This document shows positions 24,497-36,602 of a stretch of DNA of 64,000 nucleotides, in pieces (position 1 is the first letter of the stretch; the number at the start of each line of letters is the position of its first letter). Source of the DNA: Maratus speciosus (Eukaryota; Arthropoda; Arachnida; Araneae; Salticidae). Location of the stretch: the NCBI GenBank assembly GCA_963932465.1, contig OZ010790.1:347597087-347661086 (forward strand), given 5' to 3'. A model generated the notes under the pieces. It did no database searches and was not told the DNA's origin. It saw only the letters and a program-made list of their open reading frames with translations. The position numbers and the translations under genes were made by a program.

Positions 24497-26469
24497 TAGA
24501 GGTCTGCATGGGCCAACATTTCCAGGCCCGGGCCCTCCCCGACACATAGAGAAAAAAAAATCGGCCCAGAAAAAAGTTAAAATCTCGGCCCGGCCCGAGT
24601 GAACTTATACAAAACATTGATTTTTACGTCAAATTGGTTAAAAGTAAACTTGGCCACACTGATAGTCCAAGAGCCGGCCGGCAGAAGTAAGCCCTAACAA
24701 AGACCTATAGGAAGCCATCTTTTTTAATTATTAATTCCTGTCGGGTAATGGATTTTTTTGCGTCATTTCCGGTGTCAATTTTGAGTGTTTGCCTAAGTAT
24801 CGAATACAAGGATCAAACATGTATCCCAATGTAGGTTTCAAAGTGTACATTAAGAATATACCGGTCTGCCAAGTCTAATCCTGCCGGAACCAGGTGGCAG
24901 ACTTACTTTTATGACGTCAATTTTGAGTGTTTACCTATGTATCGAATACAAGGACCGCACATACATCAAAATGTAGGTTTCAAAGTTTACATTAAGAATA
25001 TATTGGTCTGCCAGGTCCAATCCTGCCGGAACCAGGTGGCAGACTTAATTTTATGACGTTAATTTGGAGTGTTTACCTATGTATCGAATACAAGGACCGC
25101 ACATACATCAAAATGTAGGTTTCAAAGTTTACATTAAGAATATACTGGTGTGCCAGGTCAAATTCTGCCGGAACCAGGTCGCAGACTTAATTTTATGATG
25201 TCAATTTTGAGTGTTTACCTATGTATCGAATACAAGGACCGTACATACATCACAATGTAGGTTTCAAAATGTACATTATCGATATACCGGTCTTCCAAAT
25301 TAAATCCTGTCAGAACCGGGTGGCAGACCTACTTTTATGACATCAATTTTGACTGTTTGCCTACGTATTGAATACATAGGTAAACACTGAAAATTGACGT
25401 TATAAAAGTAAGTCTGCCACCTGGTTCCGGCAGGATTAGGCTTGGCAGACACCGGTATATTCTTAATGTACATTTTGATACCTACATTGTGATGTATGTA
25501 CGGTCTTTGCATTCGATACATAGGTAAACACTCAAAATTGACGTCATAAAAGTAAGTCTGCCACCTGATTCCAGCTGGATTGGACCTGACAGACCAATAT
25601 ATTCTTAATTTACACTTTGAAACCTACAGTGTGATGTATGTACGGCCCTTGTATTCGATTCATAGTTAAACACTCAAAATTGACATCATAAAAGTAAGTC
25701 TGCCACCTGGTTCCGGCAGGATTGGACCTGTCAGACCAATATATTCTTAATGTACACTTTGAAGCCTACAGTGTGATGTATGTACGATCCTTGTATTCAA
25801 TACATAGGTAAACACTCAAAATTGACATCATAAAATTAAGTCTGCCACCTGGTTCCGGCAGGATTGGACCTGGCAGACCAATATATTCTTAATGTACACT
25901 TTGAAACCTACATTTTGATGTATGTGAGGTCCTTGTATTCGATACATAGGTAAACACTCAAAATTGATGTCATAAAAGTAAGTCTGCCACCCGGTTCCGG
26001 TAGGATTAGACTTGGCAGACCGGTATATTCTTAATGTACACTTTGAAACCTACATTGGGATACATGTTTGATCCTTGTATTCGATACATAGGCAAACACT
26101 CAAAATTGACACCAGAAGTGACGCAAAAAATCCATTACCCGGCAGGAATAAATAATTTTAAAAGATGGTTTCCTATAGGTCTTTGTTAGGGCTTACTTAT
26201 GTCGGCTGAATTTCTGTTGCATCTCATACATAGGGAAATCGGCGGCCGGCTCTTGGACTATCAGACAATGATTTTCATACAGGCTGGCTCAAAACTAGGA
26301 CTGAAAATTTTGGGCCGTGAAGACTAGGAATGAAACCAAGCCCGGCTCTGTACAGAAAAATTAAGTTAGACCCGGCCCTTCAGAAAAAAGTATGGCCCGG
26401 CCCAGCCTAGCCTGAGTGCCGTGAATGAAAATCGGTCTGTGACTTCGGGCCAGCCCGTGCAGATCTTTA
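24497..26469. mobile_element. hAT-type element with a 1.5-kb palindrome of tandem repeats
   Basis: The TIRs are TAGAGGTCTGCATGGGCC and TAAAGATCTGCACGGGCT. The TSDs ctacgttg and ctacattg (24489-24496, 26470-26477) differ by one base. Subterminal regions are rich in cggcccg. Inside, four to five ~142-bp units run forward (24770-25365) and about five run reversed (25375-26110). They are bracketed by inverted unique arms containing cctatagg and agccggcc(g). Confidence 0.8.
24770..26110. repeat. Inverted tandem array of ~142-bp units
   Basis: Each unit contains gtatcgaatacaagg, atgtaggtttcaaa, tacattaagaatata and ctgccggaaccaggtggcag. Units before about 25365 are on the plus strand and units after about 25375 on the minus strand. 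The turn lies in ttgaatacataggtaaacac. The motif ctgccggaaccaggtggcag is itself partly palindromic. Confidence 0.8.
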
Positions 26470-26956
26470 CTACATTGTATAGTTTTTACAAAGTCTTTAT
26501 ATTCTTTTAGCAACGGTATTTTTTTAATAATACACTTACTAATTAATATCTTATTGTACGGAACCCTCTGTGCGAGAGTAATACTCACACTTGACCATTT
26601 TATTTATTTATATTCCAGGCAGCCATTTTAGTCCTTTAATGTTAGCCAGCCACAGGTGATAAGTCGCCAATATTATTCTATCGCCACCATTTCACCTATA
26701 TTATAACAGTCCAAGTCACGTAACTGTGCTGCCATAAACAATTATGGCCCTTTGCTTTTCTGATGAAAGGTTTCCATTTTGATTAAAGAATCAAAATTAT
26801 TTTTTCAAATAAAACTACATAAAAGTTGCTATGATCACAATGAATTCTTGGTATTTTTATGTTAGCCGGGTGCAAATCTCGCCAATAGCTTTTTTTTTTT
26901 TTTTTTTAAAGCTCGCCAGTTATCAGTTTTTCATTTTTCGAGTGGTAAATTAAAAC

Positions 26957-27160
26957 GGTACTACTTTGTTATCCTGTTGACCAATATGGGGCGTATATGA
27001 CATCAGTGCCTTTATTTCGACGTTTTATTTGTATTTTTTTTTTATGTTATACTAATTTATTTGTTCTTTCATTATTTAAAATAAGAATTATGTCAATTTG
27101 TATAATTTGGCGATTTATATAGTTTGGCGAAATTGGTCGACAGGATAAGTAAGTAGTACC
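26957..27160. mobile_element. MITE, TIR GGTACT(A/T)CTT, 8-bp TSD
   Basis: The left end is ggtactactttgttatcc, and the right end is ggataagtaagtagtacc. The flanks attaaaac and attaaaag match at 7 of 8. It is the same family as 46566-46849. Confidence 0.65.
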
Positions 27161-27621
27161 ATTAAAAGCATTGCTTAGAAGTTGAAATTAAATATCATGA
27201 TTTGTTGCATTTTTAAATATTTGTTTGGCGAAAACCTCATTTTCATATACCATGTATTTTTAAATTATTTTCTATTATTTAAAAAATTAAATAACAATAA
27301 ATAAAAAAAAGTTTAATTAATAACTATAGAACAAAACAATTTATAACATTCTTTTTTAAATAAAAAGAAAATAAAAGTAAATGAACATTTATTAGTAAAT
27401 AAGCAACAATAGCTGGGTTACCATGTCAGGCAAAATAATGCCATTTTGGTGCCAATTAGGTGCCCCGGAGCGAATATGACATTTGTGCCTAATATTTTTC
27501 TTTTTGTTTCGTTTAAAAAAAAAGAAAGAAGTGAAAGTCATTAATTTTTAATGTTTCAGTTTTAAATGAGAGTTTTGTATTAAATAAAATTATAACGAAA
27601 TACAAAAATAATAAAAAATAA

Positions 27622-28220
27622 AAGTGCCCAGCTAAACTGATGGCATTGAGCTCACAGGCTATTCGCACTAATTTTATATTATACTCTTATTTTAAAGAAT
27701 AATGCTCCTCAAAAAAATAAGTGAATGGGGATTAGCCATGTTTCCCCCTTTATACTTAACCAATGAACCTCCAAATCTAATCAGGGAAGCTCCATAACAT
27801 AATAAACCGGTATACCAAATTGGAGCAAATCGAATAATTCTGTATGAAAAACTCATTTATCTAAATTAAGGGGGGTTGACTAGCCCTCCCTTTTCCCCCT
27901 TTATCCTTAACCAATGAACCCCCAAAACTAATCAGGGAAGCTCCTTAACATAATAAACCGGTATACCAAATTTGGAACAAATCGAATAATTCTGCATGAA
28001 AAACCCATTTATCTAAATTAAGGAGGGTGGACTAGCCCCCTTTATCCTTAACCAATGAACCCCCAAAACTAATCAATGAAGCGCCTTATCAGAACGAAAC
28101 TAGAAAAAAAATTTGAAGCAAATAGGATGTTTCTATCAAGAGTTATCGCGTTACGTACGTACATACAGAACCGGCAGGCACATAAGCTCTCAGGCTTTGA
28201 TAGCCTGTGAGCTAAAAAAA
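27622..28220 (-). mobile_element. HINE/Helitron-like element B (copy 1), ~3 array units
   Basis: Both ends carry agctcacaggctat in inverted orientation. One end forms a hairpin (agctctcaggct/agcctgtgagct at 28180-28212), the other has a stem-loop around gccagctaaactgatggca. In between are three ~145-bp units with ataaaccggtataccaaatt. The copy at 40915-42745 has about eleven units. Confidence 0.5.
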
Positions 28221-28607
28221 GCATTGTTTTTTGTATAGATTTAAGAGAGGCCAAACTGGTCGCCAAATTAGTTTAAAATAATAACCTTTTCTGAAATATG
28301 AAAAAAAAATATCTGTTATGATTAAAATTTGAGTTGCCATCATTAGAAAAAATATTTAAAATTAGAAAAAAATTAATATTTCGAAAACTAATTCGAATTT
28401 AAAAATTCTAATACCAGTTTTGAGATCTGTGGATCAATACAGATTTTTGGTGTTAATTTCATTGCAAAGTATTCCATATTTTAGGAGAAATCGCCATGAA
28501 ACATAATCAGTTGTTTAATCAGTCGTTTCAAAGAATCGTTTCATAAATTCGTTACATTTCAGTCGTTTCATAAATTCGTTTCATTAGGATTATATATATA
28601 TACGGTA

Positions 28608-29286
28608 GATAAATGTTCTAGGTCTTTCAAAAGAGCTTACTCCTACTTCATCAAGCACAAAGAAAACATGCTTCTACTTTGGAAACAGGAGCAAGACTGA
28701 AATGAAAGATAAAGAACAAGTGTAAGAAACAGCCAATAGGAAAGCAGGAAGAAACAGTCATTCAAACAAGAGCATAATCTAATCAGAAGAACATAGAATA
28801 GAAGAAGAATTATGACGGAGACTGAATAAAAACAAAGTGAAAAATTAAAGGAAAACACACAGAAATATAAAATAGATAATAATAAAAAAAGAAATATAAA
28901 ATAAATACAGGTAAATAAAAATATAGATTAATAAATAAATTGTAAAAAAATATATCTTTTTATTGATTTTTTTATTTATTTACTTATTCATTTATATTTT
29001 AACTGCATTTATTTTATATTTTTCTTTAATTATCTATTTTATATTCCTGTGCACTTTCCTTTAATTTTCAACTTTGTTTTTATTCAATTTGCTTCATAAT
29101 TCAACTCCTACTTTCTATATTCTTCTGATTGGTTTATGTTCTTGTGTGATTGGCTGTTTCTTCAACTTATTCCTTTCCCTTATCTTTCATTTCAGTCTTG
29201 CCCCTGTTTCCAAAGTAGAAGCACGTCTTCTTTGTGCATGATGAAGAAAGACTAGGCTCTTTCAAAAGGCTTAGTGCATTTATATA
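28608..29286. repeat. Fold-back element with ~320-bp arms
   Basis: Arms begin ataaatgttctagg at 28608 and end in the diverged complement (ctaggctctttcaaaagg, then catttat) at 29286. They pair through gcttctactttggaaacagg, catttcagtcttg and similar blocks to a centre near 28945. No coding content is visible. The open frame at 28643-28858 is an arm artefact. Confidence 0.65.
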
Positions 29287-29289
29287 TTT

Positions 29290-29937
29290 TTATTGGTGTT
29301 TTTAAGAAGTTTTTAAGGTTCTTTGGATACCAATTATGATGTGGCATTTAAAAAATTTCATAATCCCATATAAATGCTTTTTTTTTTTTTTAGGTGGAAG
29401 AACTAAAATTTTAAAACATTCTTGAAACAGTAGTACATTATTTTATTGAAAATAGGTACTCTTGAGCTGCATGTGGTGAGGGGAAAAACTTATGCTAAGG
29501 TACGAATGATAGCATTTGTTAATTAAAGTTAAAAAAAGCTAGTCATCAAATTCGATGACCAGGCATAATTTTGTGGACGTGAAATACGATAATTTAGTTG
29601 CATTTCACGACTAACAACTGCTATTTTCTAACCCTGCTCAGGTCAAAGATTGAACTAAAAAAATCAGCCACATTATTAACCACAGATTACTAAAATCTAT
29701 AGTTGTCATAAATTACATTGTAATTGATTGCATCATTTCTTAGAAGTCTTGTCCATTTCATTGTTTGATTGGAGTGGATACATAGGAAACTTGCCACTTT
29801 TAGAGTTTAAATTTCATGCTGTGAATTAAAAGACACAGAATTACTGACCTTTTATAAAGTAAAATTAATAAAATTTAATTCAAATTTCTGGAGATCGAGA
29901 AATGCAACATTTCATCTTAAATTTAAAATAAACAGTC
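29290..29937. other. Intronic stretch with nothing recognised
   Basis: AT-rich sequence between the fold-back element and the copy B border, with no repeats or frames of note. Confidence 0.4.
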
Positions 29938-30809
29938 AAGTGCGAGTATTACTCACGATCAGAGGGTTCCGTACAATAAATGTATGAATTTATTAATGGT
30001 ATTATTAAAAAAGTCGTTGCTGAAAGAATAATGACTTTGTAAAAAAACTATACAACTTAGGGTTGGGTATAGCTGTATATACAAAAGAAGTATGAATGGG
30101 TATACCATAAAAATTCAAAGAGATATGAAGCCTAAATAATATCGAATATTGCTATTCTGTATAACTCTTTTTTTAATCTTATCCTACTCTGTTTATGATT
30201 AACTTAATTCGGTACTGACAATAAACGTAGTGCATATTTAAACTTCATTTGGCACTGCATAAAATTAAATTCAGCATATTATAATCTTTTCTTTTTACAA
30301 TGTAGCTAAAACAAAAACCTTTTTCAAAGTTTAAATTTGGCATTGTACCAAGCGCACTTTTTAAAGGAGGTCACAAAGTTACAATGCCGCCTTGGTCTGT
30401 GCCACATTTTTCCAGATAGGTTTTTAGTTAACTTTTAAAGATACAGGAGGTGTATGGAGAGATCCACTCAATGCAAACTAGTCGCAAATCCCATAGTATT
30501 TATGGGATTAATTCTAATTTAGTCTGTTTTTTAACAATTTTATGTTTATTGTTTTTTTACTGCTACTGGGCATTGCATTATACAAATTAGGGATACAAAT
30601 TAGGCAAATGATTTTGCCGGATATCCGAAGCACCTTTGCCTGCCGGATTCGGATATCCGGCACTAGATATGTTTTTAGTTATATGGTGAATTATTTCTTT
30701 ATATAACGCCATCTTAGACAAAAAAAAATTACAAACATGTTTCACACATCATTTAAACATTTTAAATGTATTGAAATATAAATTACAAAAACTATATCTC
30801 TTTGAATAT

Positions 30810-32480
30810 CAGGGCTTGAAATTCAAGTTTCCCACCCAACATTTAAAAATGCAGGGGAGTAGAACTGTTAGAAAGAAAAAAATATATCTTTAAATCCCTT
30901 TATTTTTTTGTGCCACTTAAAGAATTACATTTATACAGACATGACAAAATACCATTGAAATAATTTAAATTAAAAACTCAAGATGATTATCCAAAATGTT
31001 TATTTTTATTAAAACAAAGGAACAGAATCAAGTTTTATATATATCATGTCTATTTTTCAACTTTCACCTAATGTTATGGGCAATTAACAATTGGGTTGCT
31101 AAATGAATTTCTTAATTTAGATTTTATTCCATTTTGTGTGATTTAGCCTCTTTCACAAGTTACACTTTTGACAAACAGCACAGACCAACTTTTATAACTT
31201 TAGAAATTATCGGAAACACATGGTTATACTCTGTTAAAAAATTTTAGAAAACTTTGCAAAATCTGATGTGCATTAATTTTTAACTTACTTGCATGAATAA
31301 TGCATATCGGTGATTCTATTATCAATATCCTATGGTGATTGTATGTCACTTTTAAACAAACTTGTTTTATTATATCCTTAATGGAATTATAGTTAAAACT
31401 GTAATATCCCTGGTATTTTCATTAATTGAGCTATGTTCTATGCATTGGAATTTTAAATCCATATCCAAAGTTTGAAAAGGAAATAGTCAATTGATTTCTT
31501 CTATTATTTGCACGATAAAAGGTTGATTTCAAAAAGTCATGTCCTAATGTCTGAGAATTGCAAGAATCAACTAGTTTGTTATTTCTAAACATGTTTTTTT
31601 AAGTTCACCAATTTTTTTTCTTCATATGCACCACAAGTGTAATCTCATTTTGTTGAGTGCTGACTATTGCCAATTTACTAGGGCTCAGTCTCCGGTGGCC
31701 ATTACTGCCCTTTTAGATATTTCCTATTTTGGGCACAGGGAAAAACATCGCAAAATACATAAATCGGTCATAAAAAAAATATCGCCGATTTTGTCAGTCA
31801 TGGTGAAAATAAATTTAAAAAATTGTCGACCGGTCGCAAGGAGAAAACTGAAGTTCATGGGAAATCGGCAGTGGGAAAATATCACAAAATTCGTGAATCG
31901 ATCATGGAAAAATATCGTGAAATTTGCCAGTCCGACACGAGCAAATATTGTGAAATTCCTCAGCCGGTCGCAGAGAAAAAACGCGAAATTTTTCAATCGG
32001 ATGCAGAAATACAATCGTTACTTTCATCAGTATGTCGCAAGAACAAACAGAAAAATTTGCCCATTGGTCACAGAATAAAATTGCTATATTTGTTAATTGA
32101 TCGAGAAAAAAAAAATATGCAATTCACCGATCGGTCACTAGAAAATATCATGAAATTCGTCAGTCGGTCCTGGAGAAAAAGCACAAAATTTTTCAGCCAG
32201 ATGCAGAAAAGCAACCATGAATTTTGTCAATCTGTTGTAAGAAGAAACTATGAAATCTGCCAATCGATAGTAGAAAATATCACGAAATTTGTCAGTCGGT
32301 CTTGAGACTTGATCGTCATTTTACAAAGAAACATTTTCGGAAAATGATTTTTTGGAAACAAGAGCCGCCCACCCACAAAAGGGCATAATATAATGAATAG
32401 GGCACAATAATAATCTTCAGGTCACGAATCTTGCCATCCTGTCTCGAAATTCAAGCCCTGTATCTGCCATTCAAGCCCTG
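30810..32480. mobile_element. CAGGGCTTGAAATTCAAG element with an internal minisatellite
   Basis: CAGGGCTTGAAATTCAAG is at 30810 and its complement cgaaattcaagccctg ends at 32460. A second partial end (attcaagccctg) follows at 32480. It is hAT-like in its TIR, but I found no clear TSD. The minisatellite 31740-32310 fills its right half. Confidence 0.5.
31740..32310. repeat. ~43-bp minisatellite with A-rich and CGGTCG-type motifs
   Basis: About thirteen diverged units of the type gaaatt-gtcagtcggtc-aaaaatat occur. Lack of stops in the unit makes overlapping 96-160-residue ORFs on both strands; these are not genes. A similar unit recurs at 55740-56830 and 58190-58400. Confidence 0.65.
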
Positions 32481-32482
32481 TA

Positions 32483-34178
32483 ATCTATATAATAAAAGCA
32501 TAAGTCATGTGACTGTTATCAATAGTTCCGGGCTGACCGTTTCACTTTTTATATGCCAAGCGACTATTTTGCTACTTTTATGTTAGCTGCACGCAGATGA
32601 TTAAATCGCCAAATAGGGTGGCAACATAAACAAGATGGGCAATTGGCAACCATTTTTGGCGATCTATCTCATGGTCCAGATAATACATAAGTACTGATAC
32701 ATTTAAAATACATGTCTTTGACCTCTAATAACAAAAGCCTAAGTCCTGTGACTATCATAAATAAAAACGCTGATCATTTCACTTTTCATGTATGACAAGA
32801 GGTCATTTTTAAATGAAAATGTTTTGGCACAGATGTTATATACGTACTGGGGTGCCTAACTGGCGACAAAATAGCTTTATTTTCCCTGACATGGTAACCT
32901 GGCTATTGTTGTTTATTTATTAATAAACTGTTTATTTACTTTTCTTTTAAAATTATATAAATTGCTTTCTTCTATAGTTATTAATGATTTTTTTTTTTAA
33001 ATTTATTACTTCTTTTTTCCTAGAAAATAATTTAAAATATACTGGTATTCGATAACGATGTTATCGCCAAATTGGTCTAAAAAAAGATCGTGCCAAACCC
33101 GGTGCGTATATGACATCTGTGCCAATTATTTTCCCAATAAAACTGCATAAAAGGTGCATTTTTAGAAAGAATGTTCAAAAATAATGGTGCGGCTAGAGAA
33201 CCAACGACTGCTTGGCATGATTTTAAGAAATCGCCAAACTGATGATTTTTTAATTATTTGTTTACATAGGATCTGAATATTTAGATTGATAGAATAGGAG
33301 TATTTATTGCATCGCTGCCAAGTCATACGCCAAGCATTCGTTAATTCTGCAATTTAGCCCAAATAATCAATGTTTGAATGATAAAAGAAATTCAAATATG
33401 GATATATTTTGAGATAACTTCAGTTGAAATTAGGCTGAAACCTGAATATCTCATTCCATCAAAGTAAACAAACAATAGAGATTCATTCACCTTGAGCTAT
33501 TAAAAATATTAAATACTACGAAGGTAATCATTCGTAAAGGAAGTTTTACAGAGAACAATTAAAAAGATTAAACAGAATTAAACTGTTTATGATTTTTATA
33601 GCTGTCAAACCACGAGGCAAAATGACACTTTGTTCGTGACGTCATTCGTCTATAAACCAACGAAATTAATTTTAAGTTTTGAATTGAGCCCATACATTTT
33701 TATTATATTATTGTTATTTAATGGAAAAGGGTCAACGAGAAAATGGAGAAGTATCCCAAAAATATATTAGCAACAGTATGGTTTAATGTAAGTGCAGGTA
33801 TCATTAAAGATTTTTGATAAAAAGAAATCTATCAAGCAAGTCCCATTAGCTAAGATACGCCAATTGGCAGAGGACACAATTACGGAATGCATTACTTAAT
33901 TTGTTTTAAAATCTCCGCATTAGTGAATGTATTGCAGCCGATAATCAAACGGAGATATGGCTAAGTGAATTAAGCGATTTTTGTAAAGAAAGATGAAATA
34001 CATAACAACAAGATACACAATGCTGCCATGATCGTAAAGAATTCTTGGTTTCTCTGTCAGAATCTTCTGATTTGTCAAAGGATTAAGCAAATAAATTAAA
34101 TTGTAAATAAAAGTAACAGATGTTGCAATACTTAGCATGCATTTCAAGGCGACCAAACTGGTCGCCAAAGGCGGCTAG
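32483..34178 (+). mobile_element. Family C element (copy 2)
   Basis: The 5' end (ataataaaagcataagtcat) is partly repeated at about 32728 (aacaaaagcctaagtcctgt). The 3' end is the perfect palindrome ggcgaccaaactggtcgcc followed by CTAG-T (34175-34179). The interior shares gttagc, tcgccaaa and gcgtatatgacatctgtgcc blocks with copy 1. No ORF is convincing. Confidence 0.5.
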
Positions 34179-34615
34179 TGTATATTAATAATATTGCATA
34201 AAAAATGTAATTTAAACATTAAAATATTCTGTTTATTTGTACAATGAAATGCTGATAATTGCTACTGGATTTGGATATGGGATTGACTATATTGATAATT
34301 GCTGATAATTTCAAAGTAATTTGTACACCAAATTTTAACCAATTAATATGCGTATAATTATAGGGTATTTTCACAAGGAAATACTACATACTTTCTTTTT
34401 ATAATTTAAACATAAAATATCTACTAATATACGCATGGTTAAAGAGTTATTTTCTCCAAACATAGGTTTAGTTGATGCCCTTTTTCTGTTTTAATTATTT
34501 AATATTGTTTTTGCTCTAAGTCACATTTAGTTTTAAGTTAAATTATTTTGATATTTATAAGTAAAAAGAAAATTACTTTTAATTTTAAATATTTATAATG
34601 AAGTTACAAAAATAA

Positions 34616-35665
34616 CTAGCTGGATTTGCCAATCCCAAAACTTTCTTCTACTCATACATCTTAATATTACAAAAAAGTAGTTCCAAATGTTAATACTTCA
34701 ATATTATACCAACTTTGATTTTGATCTAAAATTTCTGTTCCAGTCAATTAATCAGAATAAGAATAAGTTAATCTCGATCATGATATTTACTAAAATCAAT
34801 AATATTTTCGTTATTCTGTTATACATCAGCTGTTTGTGAATAACCAGCTTAGCAGGATGTGAAGTTCCCTTCGCTTCATGAGCCGCCAATATACAATACA
34901 AAAAAAAAAAAAAAAACTGCTAAAAATCCAGAAAACTTTGCAAAAATCTCTGTTACAGTGCCATCTTCTGGCAGAATATTTCCAAATTCAAGGAGAAACT
35001 GCTGGCCATAGCCAAAAATATACATACAAAATTGGTTCAGTTCTATACTTAGCTTCATGCATTTTTCAATGGTAAAATAATGAAAATAACACAAAAATCC
35101 ATATTATAGTGCCCCCTTCCAGCAGAATATTTTTAAATTGAAGGAGGACCTGCTGGCCATAGCCAAAAACATACCCCCCAAAAATTGGTTCAATTCTATG
35201 CATAACTTCATACACTTTTCAATGGTATAAGAATGAAAGTGGCACAAAAATCGCTATTACAGCACCCCATTCTGACGGAATATTTCCAATTTAAAGGAGA
35301 ACCTGCTGGGCATAGCCAAAAACAAATACAAAAAATTTTGTTCAATTATATGGATAACTTCAAACACTTTTCGATGGTACAATAATGAAAAATGGCACAA
35401 AAATCGCGATTACAGTTGCCCCCCCCCCCCCCCTCTCCAGTAGAATGTTTCCATATTGAAGGACCGCCTGGCTATAGCCAAAAACATTCACAAAAAATTT
35501 GGTTCAATTCTATGCATAACTTCATTCACTTTTTGATGGTACGATGGTGACACACGGACAGACAGACATTTTGTATAAACATGTTTTGGGATATCTGACC
35601 CCTAAAACATCTAAATTTGTCGAAAACCGGAAATAAAAAAAAATTCTATTACAATACTTTCTTCT
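34616..35665 (-). mobile_element. HINE/Helitron-like element A1, with its own ~160-bp array
   Basis: On the minus strand the 3' end has agaagaaagttttgggattg, a small stem-loop and CTAG-T (34619-34615). The 5' end has agaagaaagtattg and the ccggttttcgac block. Both ends match element A2 next to it. The array is different: four ~160-bp units with cctgctggccatagccaaaa and actttt(c)aatggta. Confidence 0.55.
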
Positions 35666-35708
35666 AAAAATAGGCCTGTTTAATTGTTAAACTTAAAAGA
35701 AAGAAAGA

Positions 35709-36602
35709 CTAGTCGGATATACCAATCCCAAAACTTTCTTCTATCTCATGCATGTTAATACTTGAAAATTAGCTATCACACTACCAAAATTAAACGGCAA
35801 TCTATGCCCATCATGAGGATTCTATAGATATGAAATTCCGGGCATTAGTTCTTGAGATATGGCTATCTACGAAATCGTGTAAATACAGCAAAATTCAGCC
35901 TAGCAGCCCCACCTATTCGGTGCTTTACACCAAAACCTATATTAAACAAAACTACCAAGCAACCACTTACGTCAAAGTCTAACTGAATCTGAAGTTTGGG
36001 GAAAATCCGTGCATTAGTTTTTGAGATAGAGTTATTGCGAAAATTATGAAAATGCCAACATAGCAGCACCACCTATCAGACAATAAACACAAAAACCTAA
36101 TCAGCAACAACTTGTGTTAACATCTAACTAAATCTGAAGTTAGATGAAAATTCGTGCATTAGTTTTTGAGATAGAGCTATTGCAGGAATCGTGAAAAATG
36201 CAGCACAACCTGTTGAGAGATTTACACCAACACGTAATCCGTATCAAGTCATATCAAGGACTAACTAAATCTGAAGTTTGATGAAAATCTGTGCATTAGT
36301 TCTTGAGATAGAGCCATTTCGGAAATCATAAAAAATGCAGCATAGCAGCGCCACCTTTTGAGCGATTTTCACCAAAAACTAATCAGCATCAATTTGTATC
36401 AGGGTATAACTGAATATGAATTTTTATTAAATTCTGTGCATTAGTTCTTGAGATAGAGCGCCCACAAAATTTGTGTCACACACACACAGACAATGTTTTT
36501 CGGGTTCTCTGACCTCTAAAACATGTAAACCCGTCGAAAACCGGAATTCGAAAATTTTCATGAATCCAATACTTTCTTCTTGTAAAGATAGAAGAAAGTA
36601 AA
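35709..36602 (-). mobile_element. HINE/Helitron-like element A2, ~145-bp array
   Basis: The minus-strand 3' end is CTAG-T at 35712-35708 after tgggattggtatatccga. The 5' end is tactttcttctatctttaca at 36600. Five ~145-bp units with gcattagttyttgagatag occur (near 35845, 36013, 36158, 36295 and 36440), the same array as element A3 (6222-7036). Confidence 0.6.

Larger units (their letters stand above)
18671..26590. mobile_element. AGGGTTCCGTAC-type TIR element (copy A), interrupted
   Basis: AGGGTTCCGTAC is at the left (18671) and its complement, gtacggaaccct, at 26555-26566. Past the right TIR, a GAGTAATACTC-type palindromic border is shared with copy B (29938). Without insertions the element is under 1 kb. 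Copy B in the reverse direction supplies the uninterrupted order. Insertions into it are 19297-19556, 19672-24464 and 24497-26469. It resembles a repeat widespread in moths. Confidence 0.55.
18604..28271 (+). mobile_element. Family C element (copy 1), heavily interrupted
   Basis: The 5' end (ataataaaag, then catgtgactatcatcaacag) and the 3' end (ccaaactggtcgccaaatta, 28251-28270) match those of the copy at 32483-34178. The match resumes after 26590, so 18671-26590 is an insertion. The 3' end has a palindromic ggcgacc/ggtcgcc motif and TTAG-T, possibly Helitron-like. It also hosts the MITE 26957-27160 and the element 27622-28220. Confidence 0.5.

Noticed and set aside
31626..32305. Overlapping ORFs of 150, 96 and 160 codons
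   Set aside because: They are frames of a 43-bp minisatellite lacking stops on both strands; the repeated KF/KY-rich and FTIF-rich products reflect the unit, not a protein family.
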